DNA from: Anaerotruncus sp. G3(2012)
GTDB taxonomy: Bacteria; Bacillota; Clostridia; Oscillospirales; Ruminococcaceae
Assembly (NCBI RefSeq): GCF_000403395.2
Contig: NZ_KE159657.1
Location: 548,172-612,171 of the forward strand
Length of the DNA: 64,000 nucleotides
Direction of reading: 5' to 3'
Position 1 is the first letter of the stretch. Every line of letters starts with the position of its first letter. Below are positions 47,561-56,169 of the stretch, in pieces. The notes under the pieces are model-generated. The model made no database searches. It saw only the letters and a program-made list of their open reading frames with translations, and had not been told where the DNA came from. The position numbers were made by a program, and so were the translations under genes.

Positions 47561-48422
47561 ATAGCAGCTTGGAACGCAAAGAATTGCTTGTTTTAGCACG
47601 ATTTTCGATCGTCCGCTCGAGATCGCGGCTGCAATATTCGTTAAACAGCACGTCGATTAGGTAGAGCTGGGCGATCTTGGCGGAAAGAGAACCCTGTTGC
47701 AAGGGGCCTTCATTCGCCCCGCAGATCAGGATCGGGCTGGCATAGGAGGCGCCTGGAGAATTGGGAAACCGGGTAATGAGGATCATGCGCGCGCCGTTCT
47801 GGCGCAGCAGCTCTCCAATCTCGGAAAGCTCACGGGTTGCCCCTGAAAACGAAAAATAGAGGACTGCGTCCTGCGGGCCAAGCAGGGAAGCGGTATAAGC
47901 CTGCATGTGCACATCGGAAATCCAATGGAATTTGTGGGTGACCGATGAGAACCGGCCCCACGCCTCCATCGCAGTAATAGAGGAGTTGCCCTGCCCGAAA
48001 CAGTAGACGCACCTGGCCTGAAAGAGGCAGTCGACCGCTGCACGAATCTGCTCAGGCTCGATCAGGGTGCAGGTCTGCTGGAGTGCTTCGGTTCCGATAT
48101 AGCAGAGTTTTCGGCATTTTTCCTCAATACTGTCCTCAGCGTGCACCTCCCCGCACATCCCGTACCGCTCAGACGCCGAGCCCCCTTCCGGGGAAAGCAC
48201 CGCAAGTGCGACCGCCATTTTAAAATCGTGGAATCCCTTGCAGCCAAGCGACCGGCAGAACCGGGTAACAGTCGCTTCGGCAACGCCACAATTGGCAGCC
48301 AGTTCGGAGATCGTCATACTCTGAATCTCCTGTTTGGCCTTGAGGATGTAATCAGCGACCTTGTTTTCCGATCGTGTAAAAAAATGATAGTTCTGGATGA
48401 CTCTATCCAGGATGTTATCCAT
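47559..48422 (-). CDS. RpiR/MurR-family regulator
   Basis: 287 residues. An N-terminal RpiR HTH (ILDRVIQNYHFFTRSENKVADYILKAKQEIQSMTISELAANCGVAEATVTRFCRSLGCKGFHDFK) and a C-terminal SIS sugar-phosphate-binding domain (about 125-255; YCFGQGNSSITAMEAWGRF and VLYFSFSGATRELSEIGELLRQNGARMILIT). The effector is probably a phosphosugar. It is divergent from the dpp-type operon and shares an 11-bp sequence with it at the promoter. Start at 48422 after AAAGGCGG. Confidence 0.92.
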   Translation of the reverse strand: MDNILDRVIQNYHFFTRSENKVADYILKAKQEIQSMTISELAANCGVAEATVTRFCRSLGCKGFHDFKMAVALAVLSPEGGSASERYGMCGEVHAEDSIEEKCRKLCYIGTEALQQTCTLIEPEQIRAAVDCLFQARCVYCFGQGNSSITAMEAWGRFSSVTHKFHWISDVHMQAYTASLLGPQDAVLYFSFSGATRELSEIGELLRQNGARMILITRFPNSPGASYASPILICGANEGPLQQGSLSAKIAQLYLIDVLFNEYCSRDLERTIENRAKTSNSLRSKLL

Positions 48423-48470
48423 ATCGTTTCCGCCTTTCGCAATGGTGCAAATTGTCACGATTACTTTTCA

Positions 48471-48499
48471 ATTATATAGGCAAGGTGCAAAACTTACAA
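48471..48499 (-). promoter_or_regulatory. Promoter of the RpiR gene
   Basis: Minus-strand TTGTAA (48494-48499) and TATAAT (48471-48476), 17-nt spacer. ATAATTGAAAA spans the -10 and the bases after it, and is repeated at the divergent promoter. Confidence 0.7.
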
Positions 48500-48573
48500 G
48501 ATATTTTTATAAAAGTAAAAAAAAATAAGCGAAATAGACAAACTTTGAATAGAATTTTCGTAGACAATTATAA

Positions 48574-48602
48574 TTGAAAATGGTTTTCATCGGGTCTATA
48601 AT
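48574..48602 (+). promoter_or_regulatory. Promoter and likely RpiR operator of the transporter operon
   Basis: TTGAAA (48574-48579) and TATAAT (48597-48602), 17-nt spacer. A perfect inverted repeat TGAAAATGGTTTTCA (48575-48589) occupies the -35 and spacer, where a bound repressor would block RNA polymerase. The preceding ATAATTGAAAA is also found at the rpiR promoter. Confidence 0.72.
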
Positions 48603-48683
48603 GAGGTTAGTATTTTACCCAGTGCTTTATGTCAACGGCACATAAACCAGAAAGTTCCAAAAGAGGAAGGAGAACAACCCAAT

Positions 48684-50390
48684 ATGAAAAAGATGTGGAA
48701 ACGCGCGCTCAGTACGCTGCTCGTTCTGGCAATGACGGGGATGACTGCCTGTGGGGGTTCGGGCAGCGCTCCGGCGGCAGACCCCGGAGCAGCATCGTCG
48801 GCGGCGCCCAGTGCGGCACAGCCTGCGGCTCCGGCTCCTTCGGCGGACGGCGCGAAGATCATCTATTCCAACGGCGGTCCGGAAGAGTTCTTTGAGACCC
48901 CGTGGCTCAACCCGGGTACTTATACCTATTCCAAAGCGCTTTATTCCCACCTGATCGTGGCGGATGAAAACCTCAGCCCGATCCCTGACCATCCCGACGC
49001 ACTGGCAACCTATTCCTACAGTGACGACGGCAAGACCCTGACCTTCGAACTGCGCGATGACGCTTACTGGCACGACGGTGAGAAGATCACCCCGGAGGAC
49101 ATCAAATGGAGCATTGAGTACGTCTCGAAAACCGCAGTGGTCAACCCGGTGTTCCTCGCGACTTTCAAGGCGATTGCGGGAAGCACCGATGCAAATGGCG
49201 ACATCAACGAGACGTTTGACGGCATTGTGATTGATGGACAGAAGATCACGATTGCGTTTGACAGCATCGCGCCCGACGCTCTGCTGACCTTCACTCAGTT
49301 CGCTCCGGTTCCGAAGAAGTGTTTCGCGGATGTGGATCCGCTCCAGGTCCAGCAGGCTCCTTACTTCCAGAAACCGATCGGCTCCGGCCCGTTCATGGTA
49401 GAGGACGTGCAGATGAAGAACTATGCGATTCTGGCTCCGTTTGACAAGTACTACAACGGCGTTGCGGACTTCAAAATCCAGCTCCTGCCGAGCGCGGGCG
49501 ACAGCGACCCGAACATCGTTACCCGCGCCAAATCCGGCCAGCTTGACTACGGCTACACCAAGATGATCTCGGACGTTCAGTCGCTGGAGGGCACTCCGGG
49601 CATCACCATCACTCCGGTTGACGTCCGGTATACCCGCCTGCTCTACCTCAACAAATTCTCCAAGACCGATGGTACTCCTTCGCCGCTGGCAGATGCGCGG
49701 GTACGTCAGGCGATTCGGTATGCGATCGACATGAAAACGATCTGTGAGACCCTGTTCCAGGGTTCGGCGGTTCCGGCAAACAGCCTGATCCCGGGCGAAG
49801 CGGACAAGGCGTCTGGGCTGGAAAACTATGACTACAATCCGGAGAAAGCCAAGGAGCTGCTCGCCGAGGCAAACTGGGATCCGAATACCACCCTCAAAAC
49901 AGTCTATTACTACACCGATCAGGCTACGGTCGATCTGATGACGGCAATCCAGGCGTTCCTGGGACAGGTCGGTATCAAGATGGAATTTGAGCTGGTACAG
50001 GGCGACCTTGCAACCCTGCTGTGGGCGGCTCCGGCGGACCAGGTCAACGGCCCGACAGCGGTCAACTGGGATATGTGCTATGCGGCAAACGCAGCGCTCT
50101 CCCTGCACGAGTATTATGACCGTTACCGCACCGGCTCCCCCACCAATTCCCATACCCCGGAGGACGCAAAGCTCAACGAGCTGATCGACGCGACCAACGC
50201 TTCCCCCAAGATGGAAGAGCAGATTGCGGCTTTCAAAGAGCTGTCTAAATATGAGAACGAGTCAATGTTCACAATGGCGCTTTATTATCAGCCGATCTTC
50301 CTGATCACCAGCGACCGGATCGGTGATATCAAGAAAGCGAATCCGCAGTTCAATTATGACTGGGATATCCAAAACTGGACTGTTGGATAA
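48684..50390 (+). CDS. Oligopeptide-type ABC substrate-binding lipoprotein
   Basis: 568 residues, SBP family 5 (DppA/OppA/NikA group). Lipobox MTAC with the modified Cys at about 23, then an Ala/Pro/Ser/Gly linker. Family core: LTFELRDDAYWHDGEKITPEDIKWSIEY (about 111-138), VDVRYTRLLYLNKF, ADARVRQAIRYAIDMKTICETLFQGSAVPANSLIPG (about 337-372), and AKELLAEANWDP. In this family the solute may be a peptide, nickel, or an oligosaccharide; the esterase and oxidoreductase genes in the operon make a glycoside plausible. AGGAAGGAG site. A hairpin follows that can reduce read-through. Confidence 0.92.
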   Translation: MKKMWKRALSTLLVLAMTGMTACGGSGSAPAADPGAASSAAPSAAQPAAPAPSADGAKIIYSNGGPEEFFETPWLNPGTYTYSKALYSHLIVADENLSPIPDHPDALATYSYSDDGKTLTFELRDDAYWHDGEKITPEDIKWSIEYVSKTAVVNPVFLATFKAIAGSTDANGDINETFDGIVIDGQKITIAFDSIAPDALLTFTQFAPVPKKCFADVDPLQVQQAPYFQKPIGSGPFMVEDVQMKNYAILAPFDKYYNGVADFKIQLLPSAGDSDPNIVTRAKSGQLDYGYTKMISDVQSLEGTPGITITPVDVRYTRLLYLNKFSKTDGTPSPLADARVRQAIRYAIDMKTICETLFQGSAVPANSLIPGEADKASGLENYDYNPEKAKELLAEANWDPNTTLKTVYYYTDQATVDLMTAIQAFLGQVGIKMEFELVQGDLATLLWAAPADQVNGPTAVNWDMCYAANAALSLHEYYDRYRTGSPTNSHTPEDAKLNELIDATNASPKMEEQIAAFKELSKYENESMFTMALYYQPIFLITSDRIGDIKKANPQFNYDWDIQNWTVG

Positions 50391-50472
50391 TCTGGATCAC
50401 GGCGCCTCAGCGACATAAACCCTGGTTCCGCTGCCCGTTGTGTGTTTCTCGGGCGCGAAACAGGCTTCGTTA

Positions 50473-50504
50473 GGAAGAGGCGGCGGATGCCGCCTCTTCC
50501 TTTT
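50473..50504 (+). terminator. Attenuating terminator between the binding-protein and permease genes
   Basis: A perfect 12-bp stem GGAAGAGGCGGC with a GGAT loop and TTTT tail in the 144-nt gap. Partial termination here would give the usual excess of binding protein over permease. Confidence 0.75.
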
Positions 50505-50534
50505 ACCCTATTTTGATCCCAAGGAGGGTGGAAA

Positions 50535-51503
50535 ATGCGAAATACGCTGCAATACGTCCTGAAAAAACTGTTGTTGATGATCCCGATGGTGCTCGTCATC
50601 ACATTCCTGATCTACTGGGGGCTGGATCTTACGCCGGGCGACCCGATCTCGTATATGTTCTCGCCCGACCAGCTCGCCAACATCGACCCGCAGAAGCTTG
50701 CCGAGATGCGTGAGCTTTACGGGCTGAACGACCCGTTTTTCCTTCGTTATCTGAAGTGGCTCTGGCAGCTTTTGCAGGGCAATTTCGGATATTCGATCAC
50801 CAACGGCGTAGCGATCAAAGACCTGCTTGCCCAGCTTTTCCCGGCAACGCTTGAACTTTCGCTTGCGGCGCTCTTCATCTCGACCATACTCGGAAGCGTG
50901 CTGGGCATCCTGAGCGCACTGAAAAAAGGCTCGCTCGGCGACAACCTGCTCACGGTTGCGGGTATGATCGGCGTTTCGATCCCGCAGTTCTTCTTTGGCA
51001 TGGTCTGCATCGTGGTGTTTGCACTCAACCTCGGCTGGCTGCCGATCGGAGGACGCACCGCTCCCGGTATGACCGGGGCATTTGCCCATCTGAAATTCCT
51101 GATCCTGCCCGCGAGCGTGCTTGGTATCTCGCTGACAGCTGGCGTCATGCGTTATGCCCGTTCAAGTATGCTCGACACAATGAACAAGGACTACATCAAA
51201 ACCGCCCGCGCCAAGGGGCTTCCCGAGTGGCGGGTCAATCTGGTGCATGGATTCCGTGTCTCGCTCACGCCAGTGGTGGTTCTGATCGGATTCCGTCTGC
51301 CGACGCTGATCGGCGGTTCGGTGGTTATCGAGACGATCTTCCAGTGGCCCGGCATCGGCAATGCGTTCAAAACGGCTGTTACCGGCCAGAACTATCCGTT
51401 GGTCATGATGATTGCGCTGTTCTCGGTGCTCGCGGTGCTGATGGCGAGTTTCCTGGTGGATATCCTGACGGCAATCCTCGACCCGCGTGTCAAATTGGAA
51501 TAA
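50535..51503 (+). CDS. ABC importer permease, DppB type
   Basis: 322 residues, six helices. N-terminal family features are LLMIPMVLVITFLIYWGLDLTPGDP and LYGLNDPFFLRYLKWLWQLLQGNFGYS. The ATPase-coupling EAA loop is YARSSMLDTMNKDYIKTARAKGLPEWRV (about 212-239), and IETIFQWPGIGNAF follows. Pairs with the DppC-type gene 13 nt downstream. Strong AAGGAGG ribosome site. Confidence 0.94.
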   Translation: MRNTLQYVLKKLLLMIPMVLVITFLIYWGLDLTPGDPISYMFSPDQLANIDPQKLAEMRELYGLNDPFFLRYLKWLWQLLQGNFGYSITNGVAIKDLLAQLFPATLELSLAALFISTILGSVLGILSALKKGSLGDNLLTVAGMIGVSIPQFFFGMVCIVVFALNLGWLPIGGRTAPGMTGAFAHLKFLILPASVLGISLTAGVMRYARSSMLDTMNKDYIKTARAKGLPEWRVNLVHGFRVSLTPVVVLIGFRLPTLIGGSVVIETIFQWPGIGNAFKTAVTGQNYPLVMMIALFSVLAVLMASFLVDILTAILDPRVKLE

Positions 51504-51516
51504 GGAGGGCGCAAAC

Positions 51517-52449
51517 ATGACGGCTGAACTGACCAGGAAAAGAACCCGGCTCGACCGGAAGTTTGACAAACTGCGCGATGCGGAGGAAGCGGGCCTGCTC
51601 AAAAGAAGCAAAATGAACCGTTCGCTGCGCAAGATGCTCGGCAACCGGCTGGCGGTGATCGGCGTGGCGGTCTTTGCGATCATCTTCCTCGCCTGCCTGC
51701 TTGCGCCAGTCATCTCCTCCTACGATCCCCAGATGACCGACCTCACCCAGATGACGAAACCGCCCTCTATGCAGCATCTGTTCGGCACCGACAAGCTCGG
51801 GCGGGATGTCTTTACCCGCACCCTTTACGGCGGGCGGCTCTCGATGTTGATCGGGCTTGGCTCGGCGATGGGCGCGGCGATTATCGGCGTGCTGCTCGGC
51901 TGTTATGCCGGCTACAAGGGTGGCCTGCTTGACCAGGTGATCCTGCGGCTTTCCGAGGTGTTTATGTCCTTCCCGCAGCTGATCCTCGTAATTATGCTCG
52001 GCTCGATCTTCGGGCGCGGGCTTTGGAACCTCGTGATTATCTTCATCATCACTGGCTGGGGCGCTGTCTACCGGCAGGCTCGCGCCAAGATGCTCTCGCT
52101 GCGTGAAGAGGAGTATGTACAGTCGATGAAGGCGTTTGGCTTGAACGATTTTGTCATCGCCTACAAGCATATGCTCCCGAATGCGATCGGACCGGTCGTG
52201 GTCAACCTGACCCTTTCGACCGCAATGTTTATCCTCGATGAGGCTGCGATGAGCTTCCTCGGTCTGGGCGTCCCGCCCGAGGTCGCGACATGGGGCAACA
52301 TCCTGAACGCGGCGCAGGACCTTTATGTCATGCAGAATTACTGGTGGATGTGGTTGCCGGTTGGTATCGTGGTATCCCTGTTCGTCATCTCGATCAACTG
52401 TATCGGCGATGGCCTGCGCGATTCCACCGACCCGACCCAGCAGGGCTAA
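51517..52449 (+). CDS. ABC importer permease, DppC type
   Basis: 310 residues. The N-terminal Arg-rich cytosolic segment (about 1-40) precedes helix 1. Family markers: HLFGTDKLGRDVFTRTLYGGRLSMLIGLGSA (about 87-117), the EAA loop YRQARAKMLSLREEEYVQSMKAFGLNDF (about 187-214), and LDEAAMSFLGLGVPPEVATWGNIL. Start at 51517 after AAGGAGGG. Second transmembrane half of the importer. Confidence 0.94.
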   Translation: MTAELTRKRTRLDRKFDKLRDAEEAGLLKRSKMNRSLRKMLGNRLAVIGVAVFAIIFLACLLAPVISSYDPQMTDLTQMTKPPSMQHLFGTDKLGRDVFTRTLYGGRLSMLIGLGSAMGAAIIGVLLGCYAGYKGGLLDQVILRLSEVFMSFPQLILVIMLGSIFGRGLWNLVIIFIITGWGAVYRQARAKMLSLREEEYVQSMKAFGLNDFVIAYKHMLPNAIGPVVVNLTLSTAMFILDEAAMSFLGLGVPPEVATWGNILNAAQDLYVMQNYWWMWLPVGIVVSLFVISINCIGDGLRDSTDPTQQG

Positions 52450-52461
52450 GGAGGCGACACG

Positions 52462-53493
52462 ATGCAACAACAGGCGATTATTACGGTCAAGGATCTTAGA
52501 ACCTATTTTTATTCGGATAAACGCTGCAACAAGGTGCTCAACGGGATTTCGTTTGAGCTTTATAAAGGACGCACCCTCTGTGTGGTCGGGGAATCCGGCT
52601 GCGGCAAGAGTGTAACCGCTTCCTCGATCATGCAGCTTCTGCCCAAGCTCTCGCGGATTGAGAGCGGCAGCATCACCTACCATGCCCCCGATGGGGATAT
52701 CCGCATCGACCTGCTCGAGCGCAACGGCAAGGAGATGCGCTCCCTGCGCGGCGCGGACATCGCGATGATCTTCCAGGACCCGATGACTGCGCTCAACCCG
52801 GTCTATACGATCGGCTACCAGATCGGGGAGAATCTTAAATACCACACCACGCTCGATAAGGAAGCCCGGCGCGCCCGCACCCTTGAGCTGCTGACCCAGA
52901 TGGGCATTTCCACTCCGGAAAAGCGGATCGACCAGTATCCGCACGAGTTTTCGGGCGGTATGCGTCAGCGTGCGATGATCGCGATGGCGATGAGCTGCAA
53001 CCCGAAGGTGCTGATCGCCGACGAGCCGACCACTGCGCTCGATGTGACGATCCAGGCGCAGATTTTCGAGCTGATGGAAAAGCTCAAGACCGAGCATGAC
53101 ACCGCAGTCATGCTGATTACCCACGACATGGGCGTGGTGAGCGAGCTTGCAGATGATGTGGCGGTCATGTACATGGGCAACATCGTCGAGCGGGGATCGG
53201 TCAAAGAAGTGCTCAAGCATCCGGCACACCCGTACACCTCGGCGCTGCTGCGGTCGATCCCGGTGCTCCATAAGGGCAAAAACCAGAACCTCCAGCCGAT
53301 CCGCGGCTCCACACCGGACCCGTACGACCGTCCGAAGGGGTGCCAGTTTGGCCCGCGGTGCGATTTCTTCTGTGAGAAGTGCAACGAGATGCCGCCCGAG
53401 TCGCCCGTCTGCGCGGGGCATTCGGTCCGTTGCTGGAATGCCGATCAGGTCTATGGCAGCGTGGCGAAAGCCGGGTCCGAATCAGAAAGGTGA
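52462..53493 (+). CDS. ABC importer ATPase, DppD type
   Basis: 343 residues. Walker A GESGCGKSV (about 43-51), Q-loop FQDPMTAL, signature FSGGMRQRAMIAMA, Walker B VLIADEPTTALD, and H-loop MLITHDMG. The C-terminal oligopeptide-transporter extension carries GCQFGPRCDFFCEKCNEMPPESP, the cysteine motif seen in DppD/OppD that can hold an iron-sulfur cluster. AGGAGG site. Confidence 0.95.
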   Translation: MQQQAIITVKDLRTYFYSDKRCNKVLNGISFELYKGRTLCVVGESGCGKSVTASSIMQLLPKLSRIESGSITYHAPDGDIRIDLLERNGKEMRSLRGADIAMIFQDPMTALNPVYTIGYQIGENLKYHTTLDKEARRARTLELLTQMGISTPEKRIDQYPHEFSGGMRQRAMIAMAMSCNPKVLIADEPTTALDVTIQAQIFELMEKLKTEHDTAVMLITHDMGVVSELADDVAVMYMGNIVERGSVKEVLKHPAHPYTSALLRSIPVLHKGKNQNLQPIRGSTPDPYDRPKGCQFGPRCDFFCEKCNEMPPESPVCAGHSVRCWNADQVYGSVAKAGSESER

Positions 53494-53503
53494 GGTGAAG
53501 AGG

Positions 53504-54535
53504 ATGAGTGTAGCGAACAAGGAAATCCTGCTTGAACTGAGGGGCGTAAAGACCTTCTTCCCAATCCGCAGCGGTTTTTTCAACAAGATAACAGACCATG
53601 TTAAGGCGGTCAACGACATCGACCTCGACATCTACCGGGGGGAAACGCTCGGGCTGGTAGGGGAGTCGGGCTGCGGAAAAACCACCCTCGGAAAATCGAT
53701 CATCCAGCTGGTCCACGCCACTGACGGCACCATGATGTATGATTTCGGTGAATCGGGCGGCGGCAAAAAAGACCTGCGCAAGCTTTCCAAAGAGGACGAG
53801 CAGATGCTTCATAAACGCGCGCAGATCGTCTTTCAGGACCCGTACTCCTCGTTAAACCCGTCGTTCACCATCTTCCAGTCGCTCGCGGACCCGCTCCGGC
53901 ACTTCGGCGTCAAGGACAAGGAGGAGCAGCGGAAGATCATCGGTGATATCCTTGAGGCGGTCAACATGCGCCGCGAGTATATGGATCGCTATCCGCATGA
54001 GTTTTCGGGCGGCCAGCGGCAGCGCATCGGCATTGCGCGGGCGCTCTGCGTCAACCCGGAGATGGTCGTCTGCGACGAGGCGGTTTCAGCGCTCGACGTT
54101 TCGATCCAGGCGCAGGTGCTCAACCTGCTGATGAAGCTCAAAGAGGAACGCAACCTGACTTATATTTTTATCACCCACAACCTGAGCGTGGTCGAGTATA
54201 TCAGCGACCGGATCGCGGTCATGTACCTTGGGAAGATTGTCGAGCTGGCGGATACCGAGCAAATCTTCGACAATACGATGCATCCCTATACCGAGGCGCT
54301 GCTTTCGGCAATCCCGATTGTTGACCCGGACCATAAGCACAGCCGGATCGTTCTCGAAGGCGACGTGCCCAACCCGGTGCGCCCGCCGGACGGATGCCTG
54401 TTCCATCCACGCTGCAAAAAGTGCATGGAAATCTGTAAGAAAGAGCGGCCGAAGCTGATTAAGCACACGGTCGAGGGCAAAGACCACTTCTGCGCCTGCC
54501 ATCTGTATGACAATGGCGTGGCGCAAAAAGGGTGA
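53504..54535 (+). CDS. ABC importer ATPase, DppF type
   Basis: 343 residues. Walker A GESGCGKTT (about 50-58), Q-loop FQDPYSSLNPSF, signature FSGGQRQRIGIARAL, Walker B VVCDEAVSALD, and H-loop FITHNLS. The C-terminal Cys motif GCLFHPRCKKCMEICKKERP is present. Start at 53504; the frame upstream overlaps the DppD gene and is not used. The stop overlaps the next start (GTGA), so the downstream oxidoreductase is coupled to the importer. Confidence 0.95.
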   Translation: MSVANKEILLELRGVKTFFPIRSGFFNKITDHVKAVNDIDLDIYRGETLGLVGESGCGKTTLGKSIIQLVHATDGTMMYDFGESGGGKKDLRKLSKEDEQMLHKRAQIVFQDPYSSLNPSFTIFQSLADPLRHFGVKDKEEQRKIIGDILEAVNMRREYMDRYPHEFSGGQRQRIGIARALCVNPEMVVCDEAVSALDVSIQAQVLNLLMKLKEERNLTYIFITHNLSVVEYISDRIAVMYLGKIVELADTEQIFDNTMHPYTEALLSAIPIVDPDHKHSRIVLEGDVPNPVRPPDGCLFHPRCKKCMEICKKERPKLIKHTVEGKDHFCACHLYDNGVAQKG

Positions 54536-56169
54536 GCCGCGCAGCAGAGAGGGAGGCTGTGCGGATTTCGGTAGATCACGTCTGTGATGTGCTGGTTGCG
54601 GGCGCCGGGATCGCCGGAATTATGGCCGCGATCGAGGCGGCAGAGGCCGGTTGTTCGGTGGTCCTGCTGAGCAAGGGGGAGACCTTTTCCGGTTCGAGCT
54701 TTTATCCTGGGACGTGGGGACTTGGGCTGATCGGCCCGGCAGACCCATCCGACCGGCAGGATCTCGCAGCCACCATCCGTGAGGTCGGATGCGGCATGGC
54801 GGACCCCGCAATGGTGGAGACGTTCGTGGACGGGATTTCCCCGGCAATCGAACGGGTCCGCGGGATGGGGGTCAGGCTTCGCCGCGCGCAGAGCAGTGAA
54901 AAGGAGTTTATCCCCTGCTTTGACCATAAGCATCGGGACTGGAACGGCATTGAGTTTGCGAGCGCGCGGGAGGTATTCTCCCAGCGGATGGATGCGCTGG
55001 GGATCACCCGGCTGCCCCATTGTGAACTGCTCGAGCTGGTCGTCCGGGACGGGTGTGTCTGCGGTGCAATCGCAGCGGAGGGGGATTCCCTCCGCTGTTT
55101 TGGCTGCAAGGCGTTTGTATTGGCGACCGGTGGGTACGGTTCCCTGTTTGAGGAACGGCTTTGCACCGATGATGTCGAAGGGATTGGGCAGGCGCTTGCG
55201 CTCCATGCGGGATGCACGCTGGTCAACCTTGAATTTATGCAGATGATGCCGGGTTACCTCTCCCCGGCGTACAAAACCATCTTTAATGAAAAGACCTTCC
55301 GGTTCACCCAGCTTTCGCATCCAGACGGCAGCCCGCTGCTTGATGCGGAAACCGAGAAACTGCTTGTCCAGCGCTCGACCCACGGGCCGTTTACCGCGCG
55401 CTTGGGCTCCAAACTGGTCGACCTCGCAATCTTCCGCGCCTGCCTTGCGGATAAATCGGGCGTGACAGTACGGTATCAGGAGACGCTTCGTCAGAATCCG
55501 CCTGAGTTTGTCAAAACCTACTTCGACTGGCTTGCAGAAACGAAGCATCTTACAATGGATGACCCAATTCAGATCGGGATTTTTGCGCACGCGGCGAATG
55601 GCGGGGTTCGGATTGCGCCGGATGGTTCTACCGGCGTCCCAGGGCTGTTCGCCTGCGGGGAAGCTACTGGTGGGATGCATGGAGCGGACCGGATTGGTGG
55701 GCTTTCGACCGCGAATGGACTGGTATTTGGCGGCAAGGCCGGGCGTGCGGCAGCGGTATTTTGCCGGCAGGCGGAGTGCCCTCCTGTAGATGTTCTGTTT
55801 GACCTGTGGCATACACCGGCCCCTGGACAACCGCTCGAATGCCTGCGGGCGGCGATGACCCGGGCGGCGATGATCGAACGGGAGGAGACCGGTCTTGCGG
55901 CCGCGGAACAGGAGGTCACCGAGATGCAGAAAGGGCTGGCCAAAATGCCGGGCGGTGCGGTGCGGCAGGTTGCAGAGTCGCGCAGGCTGGCGCTGCGGTT
56001 CGAGACTGCGCTTGCGATTCTCAAAGCCGCGCGGCTGCGGCGGGAGAGCCGAGGCTCCCACTATCGAAGCGACTTCCCGCAGCAGGATCCGGAACAGGCA
56101 TACCCAATCCTAGTCAAGAAAACAGACAGCGGAACCACCGCCCAATTTCAGGAGGGATGGCAGGGATGA
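54532..56169 (+). CDS. FAD-dependent oxidoreductase, fumarate reductase/aspartate oxidase type
   Basis: 545 residues, GTG start. FAD dinucleotide motif VLVAGAGIAGIMAAIEAAEAGCSVVLLSKG (about 19-48), the second FAD segment FVLATGGYGSLFEE, and the C-terminal GLFACGEATGGMHGADRIGGLSTANGLVFGGKAGRAA (about 369-405). These place it in the FAD_binding_2 family of flavoproteins that reduce or oxidise C-C bonds next to carboxylates. No heme or Fe-S subunit is adjacent, so the electron partner is unknown. Coupled by overlaps to the ABC ATPase before it and the esterase after it. Confidence 0.87.
   Translation: MSRAAEREAVRISVDHVCDVLVAGAGIAGIMAAIEAAEAGCSVVLLSKGETFSGSSFYPGTWGLGLIGPADPSDRQDLAATIREVGCGMADPAMVETFVDGISPAIERVRGMGVRLRRAQSSEKEFIPCFDHKHRDWNGIEFASAREVFSQRMDALGITRLPHCELLELVVRDGCVCGAIAAEGDSLRCFGCKAFVLATGGYGSLFEERLCTDDVEGIGQALALHAGCTLVNLEFMQMMPGYLSPAYKTIFNEKTFRFTQLSHPDGSPLLDAETEKLLVQRSTHGPFTARLGSKLVDLAIFRACLADKSGVTVRYQETLRQNPPEFVKTYFDWLAETKHLTMDDPIQIGIFAHAANGGVRIAPDGSTGVPGLFACGEATGGMHGADRIGGLSTANGLVFGGKAGRAAAVFCRQAECPPVDVLFDLWHTPAPGQPLECLRAAMTRAAMIEREETGLAAAEQEVTEMQKGLAKMPGGAVRQVAESRRLALRFETALAILKAARLRRESRGSHYRSDFPQQDPEQAYPILVKKTDSGTTAQFQEGWQG

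Noticed and set aside
48627-50153. Minus-strand frame of 508 codons opposite the substrate-binding protein
   Set aside because: Arg/Val-rich shadow of the real gene, without ribosome site or domains.
51490-53421. Minus-strand frame of 643 codons opposite the dppC and dppD type genes
   Set aside because: His/Arg/Asp-rich shadow created by codon bias of two well-identified ABC genes on the plus strand.
54286-56061. Minus-strand frame of 591 codons opposite the FAD oxidoreductase
   Set aside because: Shadow frame; the plus strand has complete FAD-binding motifs.
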